64,000 nt of DNA from NCBI GenBank assembly GCA_963920575.1, contig OY986973.1, positions 14,680,062 to 14,744,061 of the forward strand. Direction: 5' to 3'. Under the pieces are notes generated by a model. It did not search any database and was not told the DNA's origin. It was given only the letters and a program-made list of their open reading frames with translations. Below are positions 1 to 11,540 of this stretch, piece by piece. Numbering within the stretch: position 1 is the first letter of the stretch; each line of letters starts with the position of its first letter. Source of the DNA: Narthecium ossifragum. Its lineage: Eukaryota; Streptophyta; Magnoliopsida; Dioscoreales; Nartheciaceae. Both the position numbers and the translations under genes were made by a program.

Positions 1-716
1 TGAAACCTCTCTCCTGAACAAGTTACCAGGAGGCCAAGGAACAGTAACATACAGGATCACCCTTACCCAAGCTGGAATACCATGTCTTGGGGAACCACGT
101 CGGGAACGCATCGACATCCATTCTTAGCACTTGGCCATGGGAGACAACACGACCTCTAAACCTCAAATGTTGATCAGAGTCAACTATCGCAAGTCCTCGA
201 TAACATAAGATTCCATTAAACAATCACACCCTAATCCTGACTACCCAGCCACGGTCCTAAGGCTAGATCCGAGCTACCCGAGAGCCTCGGATCGGCGACC
301 AAATCATCGCCCGCCTAACCTCATATACCTCTAATGCATACAATGCATGTACCTATTCAAACATCTACCCTAGATGTCTCTATATGCCACATCATCAATT
401 ATAGGTTCAATAGATATACAATAGCCCTCGGCACCCGCCGGCAAGAGGCTAAGGTTCCACAGTTTCACATTAGCTAGCACTCATAGCTAGCTAATGGCTC
501 AGCAATCAGTTAAGCATTTAATTACCAACCAAACATGTATTTAAATGCAAGCCAAACCATCAGTTCACTCAAAGGAGTATACACACGATTCAATCTCAAT
601 TTCAGTGGAAATCCTTTGAAAGCTCCATGAAAACAACATGCAAACTCCCCAACATGTTTTGATATCAATCACAAATGAAAGCCATTCAAGAAAAGCCAGA
701 AAACACTGCTCAAGGG

Positions 717-1085
717 CCCACGGTCGATGCGACGGTCGATCCGACGGTCGACCGTGAGGCCACGGTCGATGTCACGGTCGATGCCACGGTCGACCGTGAG
801 GCCAAAACGAGGAAAACTACATGGGTGACGGTCGATCGGTACATCGACCGTGGGAAGCCCAAAACGAGACAGAGCCTCACGGACGATGCGATAGTCGATC
901 CGACGGTCGACCGTGAAGCGGGATGAAAAAGGGTGGAAGCCCGCGGTCGATCGGTACATCGACCGTGGGAGATCAAAAACCTGACAGAGTCTGACGGACG
1001 ATGTGACGGTCGATCCGACGGTCGACCGTCAGGCCCAGAAAGAGTGTATCCACGCTTGACGGTCGATCCACCGTTCGACCGTCGA
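717..1085. repeat. 12-bp minisatellite with GGTCGACC palindromes
   Basis: Tandem copies of ACGGTCGAYNNN with a 12-bp period, interrupted by GAGGCC and by unique spacers. Some units form the palindrome CGGTCGACCG. The same array lies at the equivalent place in the group-A LTR copies at about 4040-4312 and 14640-14990. Because the units are multiples of three and nearly palindromic, both strands read as repeated Thr-Val-Asp or Ile-Asp-Arg peptides. Confidence 0.85.
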
Positions 1086-1616
1086 GCCTTAGGCACAGTT
1101 CATCAGAACAGTGCCGGAAATCCAATTTCTTGGATTTCAAGGATCAAATCAAGTTGAAAGTTGATGAAATTTTGCAAGCATGTGTAATTAATGATGGGGA
1201 AACCAATGGTATGAAGAAAACCCATTTTTGATGGTTACATCTCCTATCTTGGTCAAAAATGGTGAAAACCGACAAAACGACGACAATACGGAAACCAGCC
1301 GTTAGAATACGGAAATCGCGAGGTAGGAATACTTCAAACCATTCACAACACATGTACAATTAGCTACATAACATTCTAACAAGTATTCCTACAGCAAAAA
1401 GGCATTAAACCTATCCTAGGAGAACCCGATCACGAGATCGAGGTAGAAACACCTACTTGAGCAAGTAGGGCAGCTCCTCGACGCGTCCAACCAGTCAAGC
1501 CGCCAAGATCCGCGCTTCGAAGCCCGCGTCTCCAAGTCCTAGCTCCGCCGAAGGAGAGAGAGAGAGAGAGAGAGAAAACGACAGGGGAAGAGAAGGAAAG
1601 AGAGAGAAAGGGACAT

Positions 1617-1629
1617 GGCTTATATAGAG
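1617..1629 (-). promoter_or_regulatory. LTR TATA box
   Basis: On the minus strand this reads CTATATAAGCC, followed by a pyrimidine-rich leader. The same arrangement is found at 14108-14118. It is the likely RNA polymerase II promoter of the group-A LTR. Confidence 0.6.
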
Positions 1630-1675
1630 ATTCGGATCGATCTCAGCCGTCCGATTCGATCTCTGGTCTGCTTGT

Positions 1676-2564
1676 TGTCTCTGGTCTGCCTGTTGACAGC
1701 GTCTGCTATGACGTTTGCCTTACCAGGGTGGTAATGTAACTCAAAGTCATAGTCCTCTAGAAGCTCCATCCACCGTTGCTGCCTGAGGTTGAGGTCACGC
1801 TGGGTGAACACGTGCCTCAAACTCTTATGATCAGAGTACACCAGGAACCGCTCACAGTAGAGATAGTGCCACCACGTCTTCAGAGCGAAGACAACCGCTG
1901 CAAGCTCGAGATTGTGGACTGGATAGTTCCTCTCATGGGTCTTCAGCTGCCTGGAACCATAGGCCACCACATGGCCCTCCTGCATAAGCACACAGCCTAG
2001 ACCCTCCCCACTGGCGTCGCAAAAGACACTGTAGCCGACGCCTCGCTCTGAAACTATCAGTATCGGTGCACTCGTCAGCCTGGTCCTCAACTGGATGAAA
2101 GCCTGCTCGCACACCTCGTCCCAAACAAATGGGACCGCCTTTTGTGTCAACTTGGTCAGCGGCCCTGCAACCCTGGAGACGTCCCGCACGAACCTCCGGT
2201 AGTACCATGCCAAGCCGAGGAAGCTGCGGACCTCGAACACTGTCGTCGGTCTTTGCCACTGTAGTACTGCCTCCACCTTGGCCGGATCAACTGAGATGCC
2301 TGCCGCTGACACCACGTGCCCCAGAAACTGTACCTCTAGTAGCCAGAACTCACACTTGGAGGCTTTGGCATATAGCCTATGCCCCCTCAACAACTGCAAC
2401 ACTGTCCTCAGATGCTGCTCGTGCTCCTCCGCGGTACGTGAGTAGACTAGGATGTCGTCGACGAAAACCACCACGAACTGATCTATGTACGGTCGGAAGA
2501 CCCTCTGCATCAGATCCATGAACGCCGCTGGTGCGTTCGTCAAGCCGAATGGCATCACCGTGAA
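1676..2564 (-). pseudogene. Ty3/gypsy RT-RNase H fragment
   Basis: One open minus-strand frame covers the second half of the reverse transcriptase and the RNase H domain of a Tekay-type polyprotein. Visible motifs are [11 protein letters not shown], the catalytic FVDDILVYS, the thumb region [11 protein letters not shown], the RNase H start [16 protein letters not shown] and the end motif [13 protein letters not shown]. Compared with the same region at 58744-62730, the RT N-terminus is missing upstream and integrase is missing downstream. The frame runs into LTR sequence at about 1660, and a 17-bp unit (TCTCTGGTCTGC...) is duplicated at that join. It is a dead fragment formed by deletion on both sides. 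Confidence 0.9.
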
Positions 2565-2565
2565 A

Positions 2566-2612
2566 ACCCATCCAAGTTATTCATTCAATTCGACATTCAA
2601 AACGGCACATCC
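2566..2612 (-). repeat. Short LTR-E-like remnant
   Basis: This 47-bp stretch matches LTR-E at about 8050-8096 almost exactly. Its first bases also match LTR-E at about 5306-5319. In LTR-E these two places share the direct repeat CATCCAAG, so this piece looks like an LTR-E copy that lost the interval between the repeats. It ends at the target site of the following solo LTR. Confidence 0.5.
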
Positions 2613-5145
2613 TGTCACACCCCGATCCAGAAAACCCATCCAGGGCAGGGCGTGAGGGTTTCTATCACTATTCATCTCCAATTGGCGTGATACAATACGG
2701 AAAAGACGGATAAATTTAAACAATTTATATTCCAGAGGTGAAACAGTAATCCAATCATTAATATATCAAGTTGTACTATTCAATATTAGATACAAAATTC
2801 TTATCAAACTCCTCCAAGGGAAAAGATATTATACAATAATCCACAAAGATCCTCGAATATGTTTATAATATACAAAACCATCAAAAGTACAACAGTCGTC
2901 CTCCAGCAACCTCAAACACCTCTGGATGTAGTCGCGCCTCCGAAAGCTGATCTCGTCGGCTCCACAGCTAAAGAACTGGCGCCTGCACCTGCAAACGCAG
3001 CCCGGGTAGGAGTGAACGATAAGCTCAGTAAGGTTTACTCTACGACACACAGAATGGAGGGAAACACCAATAGTGATGTCTCCCCGCTCAAGCCTAAGGA
3101 ATGTCACGGGGTCCCACAACCCCTATCGACTCCCCAAAGGGATCCTACTCTTTTCAACCGACCATGCTGGGAAGAAAAGAATCAGAACCAGTAGGATCAC
3201 CGTTACCCAATAGGAAACCACTGCCTGGGGACCATGTCAGGGACATCGACAACCATCCTTAACACTTAGCCTTGGGAAGACAATACGACTTCTAAACCTC
3301 AAAGCAAAGATCACAGTCAACTACCTCAAATCCTCAACAACATGAGATTCAAATTATGATCATGCCCTAAATCTGACTACCCAACCACGGTTCTAAGGCT
3401 CGATCCGAACTACCTGAGAGCCTCGGATCGGCGATCAACCCATCGCCCGCCTAACCTCATATGCCTCTAATGCAAACAAGATGCATGCAATGCTCAGGCA
3501 TAGATAATGAGATATAGGCATGCAACAATATGGCAATAATCATACAGGGCTAGGCATAGCCTATAGCTAGCCCAAGCGGTGAGCATAGTAAGGGCCTCAG
3601 TTACAGATAATCTATACTAACCAAACAATGAATAGCGCAAAGAGATAGACACAGATATACAATAGCCTTCAGTGCTCTCTCGCACCTGACAGACTAAGGT
3701 TCCACAGTTACCCCACAGGTAACTGGTCAATAGTTATACAATAGCCCTCGGCACACGCCGGCAACGGGCTAAGGTTTCACAATACCTCGTTAGCTAACAC
3801 TCAAAATTAGCTAACGGCTGAGAAAAGCTATAAGCATTTAAACTACTAACCAATCATGTATTTAAATGCAATCAAAACCATAATTTCACCCAAAAGGGAA
3901 AGTACACGAATCGATCCTCAATCTCGATAGAATTCTGTTAAAAACTCCATAGAAACGACGTGTAAACTTTCCAACATGCTTAGATGTATATCACGAATGA
4001 AATCCATTCAAGAAAAGCCAGAAAACACTGTTCAAGGGCCCACGGTCGATGCGACGGTCGACCGTGAGGCCACGGTCGATGTCACGGTCGATCCGACGGT
4101 CGACCGTGAGACCAAAAAGAGGGAAACTATAAGGGTCACGGTCGATCGGTGCATCGACCCTGGGAAGCCCCAAACGAGGCAGAGCCTCACGGACGATGCG
4201 ACGGTCGATCCGACGGTTGACCCTTATGGTTGACGGTCGATACGACGGTCGACCGTCAGGCCCGAAGGAAGCGTCTTAACGCTTGACGGTCGATCCACCA
4301 ATCGACCGTCTGCCCCACGACACAGTTCCTCAGAACAGTGTCGAAAATCCAATTTCTTGGATTTGAATGATCCAATCACGTTGGAAGTTGATGAAACTTT
4401 GCAAGTATGTGTTAAAAATGATGGGGAAGCTAATGGTACGATCAAAACACGATTTTGATGGTTAAATCTCAAACCTAGGTCTCAATGACCGTAAACCGAC
4501 AAAACGACGATAATACGGAAATCATCCGATAAAATACGGAAATCAGCTGATAGGAATACTAGAGGCAAGCTATACTACACATGCATTGAACCACACAACA
4601 TTCTAACAAGTACTCCTACAGCGAAAATACAAGAAACCTATCCTAGGAGAACCCGATCATAAGATCGAGGTAGAAACACCTACTTGAACAAGCAGGACAG
4701 CTCCTCCATGCATCCACCAAGTCCGATCGCCAAGATCCGCTCCCTGAAGATCGCGCCTCCAAGCCCTAGCTCAGCCGGTTGGAGCGGGGGAGAAAGAGAG
4801 ACGGCAGGAGAAGAAGAAAGAAAGAAAAGAGGGAGAAAGGAGGAGAGCTTAAATAGAAAGCTGGAATCGATCACAGCCGTCCGATTCGATCTCTCCCGAT
4901 CGAGCTCCGATCTTCCGATCGGAAGCGCCCTTAAGGTTCTAATCAATCACATACATCAATCAAAGGCAGTGTCTGCCACGCGGGTGTGAAACTGACCATC
5001 AGGGAGCATATTTACCAAAATACCACTGGGGTCAAAAATAGCGATGCGATCAACCGATCGCATCCCAAGGCCAACCGAGCCAAACCACAAACCCAGACCC
5101 TCGACCTGACGCGGTCGGACCGGGTTGGAGGTACGGATCCTCACA
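2613..5145 (-). repeat. Solo LTR, Tekay group A, TSD CATCC
   Basis: The left end is TGTCACACCCCGATCC and the right end GGATCCTCACA, giving TG...CA termini read on the minus strand. CATCC lies directly on both sides (2608-2612 and 5146-5150), which proves insertion as a unit. No internal domain, PBS or coding sequence remains, so it is a solo LTR of 2533 bp. A minus-strand TATA-like CTATTTAAG lies at about 4846-4856. The GGT-centred palindrome is at 5002-5024. Confidence 0.93.
4040..4312. repeat. 12-bp GGTCGAY minisatellite in LTR-A
   Basis: A second copy of the array described at 717-1085, with fewer units and several point changes. It lies at the same relative position in the LTR. Confidence 0.8.
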
Positions 5146-6175
5146 CATCCGCTAGTTCGAGCATTGGCACTACCATTTGATCATGGTCGGCACACGTTTG
5201 AGCTCAGCTGTCTCCGCGCGTCTCCACACTGAGTTGTATCTCCTCTCCTGGTGACCATGTCCAGTCCAATCCCACTTTAGGCAGATGTGATGTCACGCAT
5301 CGACTCAGAAAACCCATCCAAGTGGAAACGTGAGCTAACCTAACACGAATCAACCTGCGATGCAAGATTGACATATCCAAATCCACCGCTAATTTAAACA
5401 ATTGAAAGAAAAGGGTATAAAGGTAATTAGATATTACATTCCTTAAAATTGTAATAATAAATGATACAAACTTTCTCAAATACAACAATGGAACTTTATA
5501 CCAATTCTTTCTCGAATAGAAAAATTTATATATTATGATTTAAAACTGTAATTAAAGCTGTAGAAGAAACTTCTCGAACCTCCAAAGTCCTCAAACTCCC
5601 CGAGAATGCAGCGTCACCATGTAGAAGACCTCCTGAAGAAGGAACCGCTTCGATACAGCCCAAGTAGAATGAGTAACAATGCCCAGTAAGGTTCTACTCT
5701 CATGTCACACACAAAGGAAAGACAACAATAACGACACATGACTTCTCCATGGCCCTAGATCGGGATACACGTGCTCTCACATTATACCACCCCTTATTCT
5801 CAGCTGCAACATTAACAACGGCGCATGTGGAAGGGAAACACCAAAACAATAACGGGCCCCCAGCCCCTTCCTAACCACCACACCCAAGAGGGAATTTATA
5901 AATGTGAATGGCAACCGGGTTGGAGCTCCTGCCAAGGTCACTGGGATTGTGCCAACTAAACCTTAAACATCACAAACTCAAGGTCGACTATACAATAATC
6001 CCAAAAGATAGCACAATCGATATGATGACAACAATCATGCCATAAGCCTCAATTAACCAAACCCCGATCTTAGGGCTAGATCCGAGCTACCCGAGACCCC
6101 CGGATCGGCGATACTCCCACCGCTCGCATCCTAACCCTATTGTTTCTAGTGCAACCAATTATGCATGAGTCTACA

Positions 6176-7600
6176 TGTTGACACTGATTTTAGCTGAGGC
6201 TAAAATTAAGTGATATTCATGAAATATCTTGGCCAAGTACATATCCCTCAAAATCACATATGACCAGGTGCCCCCTACATATCCTTGGCTTTGACGACAT
6301 CCTACATAAATCAGGAAATAAAAGGATTTTTAGTAATTTTTACCCCTAGGGGTCTTTTTTGGAATTTGGGCTAAAATATAAGCCTAAACTTCCTGCCTAT
6401 GCTACGATAGCCCTACACAACTTCGACGGCACCCTACATAAGCCGAATGAGTGCAGGGCATTATTGTAATTTCCCACATATTAAGGGAACCCTCTCCCCT
6501 AACACACCTAATTCGTCCTATATGGTTTTGATGGCATCCTACATAAACCACAAGCATCAAGGGCGTTTCGGTAATTTCCGCCCCCAGGGGTACTTTGGTC
6601 ATTTTACATCTCTAGAGATGTAATAGTCCATGACATACATATGGACCCTCCCACCTAACACAAGGGTATTTTGGTCCAAAATAAATATGGGCCGATGGAG
6701 GGGCAGTTTGGTCATTTGCACATCGCCCTTGACCAAGGACATTTTGGTAAATTCACAAAATATCCAAAATTCCGACAGATATTCGAAATTCAAACAAATA
6801 TCCAAATTCAAACATATTCGAACACACAAGTTCAAAATTCAAACATGCACTTTGAATTCAAATAAATGATTCAAATTCAAAGGAGAAGATATCTCTCCAA
6901 CTCCCGGATAGGATCTCCTAGGAACAACCTCAACACCCAGATACGATCCCCGGAACAACTTACGTATCTCTCAGATACGATCTCCCCGGATACGCTCCTA
7001 ACGCCCCAACTCCTGAGATACGGCAGGTCGCTTTCAAAATTCAAAGCGCCCGCCAGGAGTTCTAGCCCCTTGCATATAAATAGAGAGGGGAGGGGAGACT
7101 CTGCTCTCTCTCTTGGCTCTCTTGGCTCTCTTAGCTCTCTCTGGGCTTCTTTGGCTCTTGGCTTCTTTGGCTTCTGAGAGACCTTGGAGATTGTACGGAC
7201 GCCCTGCCGGACTCTCTAGATACAGGATATAGAGGAGAAAGCTCCCCAACGTAAAAGAGGGAAGGTTCACCAACCTGAGGACCCCGTACCAAATCTGAGG
7301 AAGAAGACATGAGCGCCTGCATTGGTAACGAAGGTGAGGATCGGAGGCTCTGCCTCCACCCGATATCATTCGATATATTCTTTTCTATGTCTTTTATTAA
7401 CTTCTTTTATATTAATGTAACGGGACTTTAGATCCCGAGTCCTTAATCAGGGGTTTTCCCTACGGGGATGTAATTAACGGGTTGTCAGTCTGGCAACCCG
7501 GGAGTGTCGTGCCCACATATCATCCATGTAATCAAAACTTTTGTCACAATGAAATCTGAAATCTCATTCCCGCGAGACTCCGAGTTTTTATTGTCGTACA
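6176..7600 (+). repeat. Solo LTR of another LTR-retrotransposon family, TSD CTACA
   Basis: Starts TGTTGACACTG and ends TTATTGTCGTACA. It is flanked by CTACA at 6171-6175 and 7601-7605 and lies inside LTR-E. A TATA box (TATAAATAG, about 7074-7082) is followed by a CTCTCTTGG-repeat leader, which sets the plus orientation. It carries at least six variants of a GGT-centred motif between 6456 and 6757. No internal region remains. The family cannot be named from the LTR alone. Confidence 0.88.
7074..7082 (+). promoter_or_regulatory. LTR TATA box
   Basis: TATAAATAG is followed within about 25 bp by GGGGAGACTCTGCTCTC and a short-period CTCTCTTGGCT repeat, as in a plant LTR promoter and 5' leader. 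Confidence 0.55.
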
Positions 7601-9260
7601 CTACACAATCAATTAGGCTAGGTGTCTTTATATGACATTTCATCATACAAGTCAAGCATAACATGCAACATACCAATAGAGAGCTAATAATGATGTATAG
7701 TAAAGGACTAAGCATTACAGAAAGTATCAAAGAGGCTAAAAAAGGCATAGTAACATAACTAATATTGCCAACCCATCAAGGGCTCACAAGTATCCAAGCC
7801 ACGCTCACATATAACCATCCGCTCCTCAAGAGCGTACCTCCAAGTCATTCCACGTAGACATGCACAAACATGGTATAACAACCATTCATGCCCTCCATGA
7901 GCTCTCTAGTATTTAAACATGCTGAGGCATATGAACATTACGAGATATTCAAACCATATATCCTACAAGCAAATCATTCCACAATTAGGGAAACCAAATC
8001 ATGCATGTTATCAACCAAACATGTCAATAACCACACATGCCTCTACAAGGCTAAACATCCAAGTTATTCATTCAGTTCGACATTCAAAACGACACATCTT
8101 TGGTCTCTAACTAAACATTCAATTTAGGCACACCATCGACAAATATACTAAACATTCCTGGGGGACATGGCTCCCCCGATTCACCCACAAGTCTATGTAA
8201 GGCTCGACCAATAAGGCTAATAGATATAGCATATATATATATACATAGCATGTATCAATTTGGCATAAAAACACCAACTTGCATGAGAACTAGCAGATAT
8301 GTAAACTTGCCATAAATCCCTCAAAAATCATCAAAAAACCACATAATTCAGCATGTTGGTAATAGACATGATTAGGGAGGTCAAACCATAAGAACAGGTA
8401 AAAAACCAATGGAAGAAACCTCCAAAACGGCCAACATGTATCTACTCTGTCAAGGGAGCGATCGATCGCAACCTGGAGCGATTGATCGCAACTGGTAGTT
8501 TCAGACATCCGACGAGCAAATCTCTGAAATCCAATCAAACAAAGATGAAACGCGATGAAGCTTGAAATACGATGAATCTAAGCATAGAGAAGCATACCAA
8601 CGAAGAGAAAACCATAAAACAAGGTCCAACCATCCTAATATGCCCTAAATATAGGTTTTGGGTTAGGAACCCTACCTTAATCTACCTAATCTTACTCCCA
8701 ATCCCACTAATCCAATCTAGGGTGGCCTACATTGGTCTTTCCCCAAGATTTGGAAGCCTCCAAGCCGCTGCAATGGTCTCCCATGAGCTCCCAAGGCCTC
8801 TCTCTCTAAATCCCTAAGAAAGGGGGAGAAAATAAATAGACCTTAGTTGTCACCTATTTAAACCTTCAGTCAGTGTCTGATCGATCGCTCCAGGGAGCGA
8901 CTGATCGTTCAGGCTGGGAGCTTAGCTTCGAGGACAACCTCGAAGCCGATCGATCGCTTCTAGGAGAGATGATCGCCAATGGCTGAAAATTTGCCCCAAA
9001 GGCAAACTTTTAGGCTTGAGCTCAGATCTTGCGATCCGAGGCTTGCCTAGGATTATAACAAACACATTCATCACTCATGAGGCTGTATGTGCACTACCGC
9101 GTGTGAAACCCAACTTTGCAAGGGCAAATCACCGATTTGCTCTTCGAAGTCGCAAGGAGCAACGCGATCACCAGATCACACCCGACGCGAAACAAAGTGA
9201 ACCGAACCCACGGGTCCAACCCACGCTGTCGAACCAGGAATAAAGGAACGGGTCCTCACA

Positions 9261-9753
9261 CCTAATTCGGATAGACTTGGACTTTGACCCTAGAGCGTTG
9301 ACATTGACTTAGTACACCGGGAGCGACCGAATCCTAGGGCTTGGGCCAATTTGACATAGAGTCACCTTCCACCTCGGCCCTCCATTTCCTCCAGCACTGA
9401 CCATTTCCCATCCGAGGCCACTTCTGGTTCCAGCCTCCTTTTGCCCTGAGTTCCTCCTTCCTACTATGTACCGAGTAGGCAACGATCGACTCTTCGTAGC
9501 CCTCTTCTTCATGGAGATCCAACTACCTCCAGACACTCCAACACGTGCTTGGCCTCCTACACGCCCTCCACCACTGCCCCCGGACATGTCTCCTTAACCG
9601 CGCTCCTGACTTGCTAGTCCAGTCGCCTCCGGACCTACCATAGACCAGCCCGGGCTTCACTCCGCCTCCCCTGTCGGTTCTCTACTCCGAGGAGCCCTCC
9701 GCCCATACCTGATTCCGTCCTTGAGTACAAGGATATTTCGAAGGGGGAGGGGA
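9261..9753 (+). mobile_element. 3' internal end of an LTR retrotransposon with polypurine tract
   Basis: No intact frame is present. The stretch ends in a clear polypurine tract, AAGGGGGAGGGG (9741-9752), directly before a TGATATCAGG LTR-like start. This is the expected order of internal region, polypurine tract and 3' LTR. The rest of the element is absent to the left, where LTR-E begins. Lineage not determined. Confidence 0.5.
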
Positions 9754-9995
9754 TGATATCAGGACCCAGTCCAGCCCATCGGGCCGTATCCCTTTTTATT
9801 GCTTTAGCTGCCCATTGGGTCTTTTTCCTGCTTTTGGTATGGGCACCTGTTTACTGCTTTCATTAGTCTATATAAAGGCTTGCTTAACTGGGTTTATATC
9901 CGATAGGGTAAGGTCCATTAGGACCCTCTAGATCTACTTACTATATATAGCCTTGTAAGGGGAGAGCCCCAAGAAGTAAGCATGTTTTGATTAAA

Positions 9996-10137
9996 GGTAA
10001 TTTTAAATGCACCACCGAAACTTATATGTGCACCACATTTTCCTAATGTCTAACTCATCAATGTCTCATCAATGTCTAAGTGCATTTAGGAAAATTTGGT
10101 GCACTTATAACTTTCAAGGGTGCATTTAAAATTATCC
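9996..10137. mobile_element. MITE with 9-bp TSD TTTGATTAA
   Basis: About 140 bp with long inverted ends: GGTAATTTTAAATGCACC on the left and a reverse complement beginning GGATAATTTTAAATGCACC on the right. TTTGATTAA lies on both sides (9986-9994 and 10138-10146). A 9-bp TSD and fold-back structure suggest a Mutator-like (MULE) MITE. No coding capacity. Confidence 0.8.
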
Positions 10138-10146
10138 TTTGATTAA

Positions 10147-10250
10147 GGGTAATTTTAAAAGCACCACTGAAAGTTATATGTGCCCCACATTTTCCTAATG
10201 TCTAACTCATCAATGTCTAAGTGCATTTAGGAAAATGTGGTGCACTTTTA
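10147..10250. mobile_element. Second copy of the same MITE, interrupted
   Basis: Starts GGGTAATTTTAAAAGCACC and follows the first MITE closely to GTGGTGCACTTTTA, where the Harbinger element begins. Weak similarity (TTCAAGGG near 11551) suggests its right part continues after that insertion. The first copy therefore lies directly at the end of an older relative. Confidence 0.7.
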
Positions 10251-11540
10251 CGACATGTTTGGTTGCTCAAAAAGGTTGGGAATGGAATGGTCAATTCCCG
10301 AGTCAAATCTAATTTCATTGTTTGGTTGACACTTAACGTCAGGAATGGAATGTTTTATTCCTGATAACTTGGGAATAGCTCAATCCCATCTCATACCTCG
10401 GAATGGCTCATTCCGTTCCGGACGATCGGGGGATTAGAAAATATAATTACTAATCTATCCTCTCTTGCGGCTACCTCTCTCCCTCTTCTCCTCTCTTCCC
10501 ATGTTTCTCTCCTCCTCCGGCTACCTCTCTCCCTCTCCTCCTCTCCTCCGGTTACCTCTCTCCCTCTTCTTCTCTCCTCCTGCTACCTCTCTCCCTCTTC
10601 TCCTCGCCCCCAGCGACCTCTCTCTAGCACCCGACATGATAGAAAGAAAGGGGAGAGGGGCCGATCGTTGTTTTCTCTCGAACGCGCAGGCAGGAGCTCC
10701 AGCACCCGGCGCATCCTCATCGGACTAGACCCAAGGGTGGGCGTCCCTCACCGATGTGCGCAGCTTCAAGTCCACCCCATCAACCCCACAACCAGCGAGA
10801 TCTTCACCGGCGACACCCTCCGCCTCTAGCAACACACGCGACTCGCCGACCTTCGGAGAGGAGCGGGAGATCGAGAAAGAGGAAGACCCCCGACGCACCC
10901 TCACCGTGGAAGAGGGGGGAGCGTCTGTCGCCATCCGAGGCCTCAAGCCCGCCGCATCGACCTCTCCACACATCCAGTGACATCTCCTCTAGTGACATCG
11001 ACGTCTCCTCTCCTCGTCGCATGACCCACATCTCCAATACTCCACCAAATCTTTGTGAACGGCGGTCCCGCGACGCAGCTCCATCCCCTCCGCTAGCCGC
11101 ACGACCCACATCTCCAGCGAGAGCTCTAGCCGCCGCCTCCCGACGGTCCAGCGACACAGCCGACTTCCTCGACGCCAGCTGCCATTCTTCCACAGCGACG
11201 AAGATCTGGGTGCTTCCCCAACTCCAACGGAGATCAAATTTGGTTACATTGCATCAAGATCGGATTTGGTTGCGTTGCATCAGGAAGCTTGTAGTCATTT
11301 TGCATATTTGGTTAAGTTGTTTGGTGATATGATTCCCCACCATCTTATTAAATATAAAGGCTATTTTAGTCATTTGTATTTTATTCCTATTCCATTTCCA
11401 AACTTCTGTTTGTATACCAAACACGGTAATGCTTCATTCCTATTTCAAATCCTAATATCACAAAATCACCTTGATAATAGCTCATTCCAATTCCATTTCA
11501 TCCCCAATCCCATTCCGTCCCCCATGAACCAACCGTGCCG
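10251..11540. mobile_element. Non-autonomous PIF/Harbinger-type element, TSD TTA
   Basis: The left end CGACATGTTTGGTTGCTC and right-end reverse complement CGGCACGGTTGGTTCATG are inverted repeats with mismatches. The trinucleotide TTA flanks both sides (10248-10250, 11541-11543), as expected for this superfamily. Subterminal GGAATGGAAT motifs also recur. There is no transposase. The interior is GC-rich and holds a pyrimidine tandem repeat (about 10465-10630, units of GGCTACCTCTCTCCCTC). A 192-codon open frame at 10754-11332 has low-complexity Ser/Pro/Arg composition and no recognisable domain, so I do not call it a gene. Confidence 0.8.

Larger units (their letters stand above)
1..1660 (-). 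repeat. Truncated group-A LTR of a Tekay-type Ty3/gypsy element
   Basis: Reads in reverse complement as the same sequence as about 14045-15700, including the shared tract around positions 40-240 and the TATA region. It continues off the left window edge. Its LTR start (the TGTGAG end plus about 400 bp) is missing, and it joins directly to an RT-RNase H fragment near 1660. It contains a 12-bp minisatellite (717-1085), an AG microsatellite (about 1553-1575) and a minus-strand TATA box. The orientation matches the adjacent pol fragment, so it is probably the 3' LTR of the same damaged element. Confidence 0.85.
5291..9260 (-). repeat. LTR-E, related to the Tekay LTRs, with a nested solo LTR
   Basis: The left end is TGTCACGCATCGACTC and the right end ACGGGTCCTCACA. 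The order of sequence blocks matches groups A, C and D: a block like 3001-3030 near 5690, the block AGGGCTAGATCCGAGCTACCC near 6070, a CCCGGG/CTCCCCCGATTCACC block near 8170, GATCGATC palindromes at 8455-8500 and 8878-8970, and the GGT palindrome at 9121-9142. Without the nested LTR its length is about 2.54 kb. The 5-bp flanks (TGTGA and CCTAA) do not match, so it was not left by a simple solo-LTR event. The bases from 5146 to 5290 to its left show nothing recognisable. Confidence 0.75.

Noticed and set aside
717..1085. Possible CRISPR-like array
   Set aside because: The repeat is only 12 bp without constant-length unique spacers, lies within an LTR in a plant genome, and is a minisatellite.
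10754..11332. 192-codon open frame inside the Harbinger element
   Set aside because: Low-complexity Ser/Pro/Arg composition in GC-rich DNA, open frames on both strands, no known domain.
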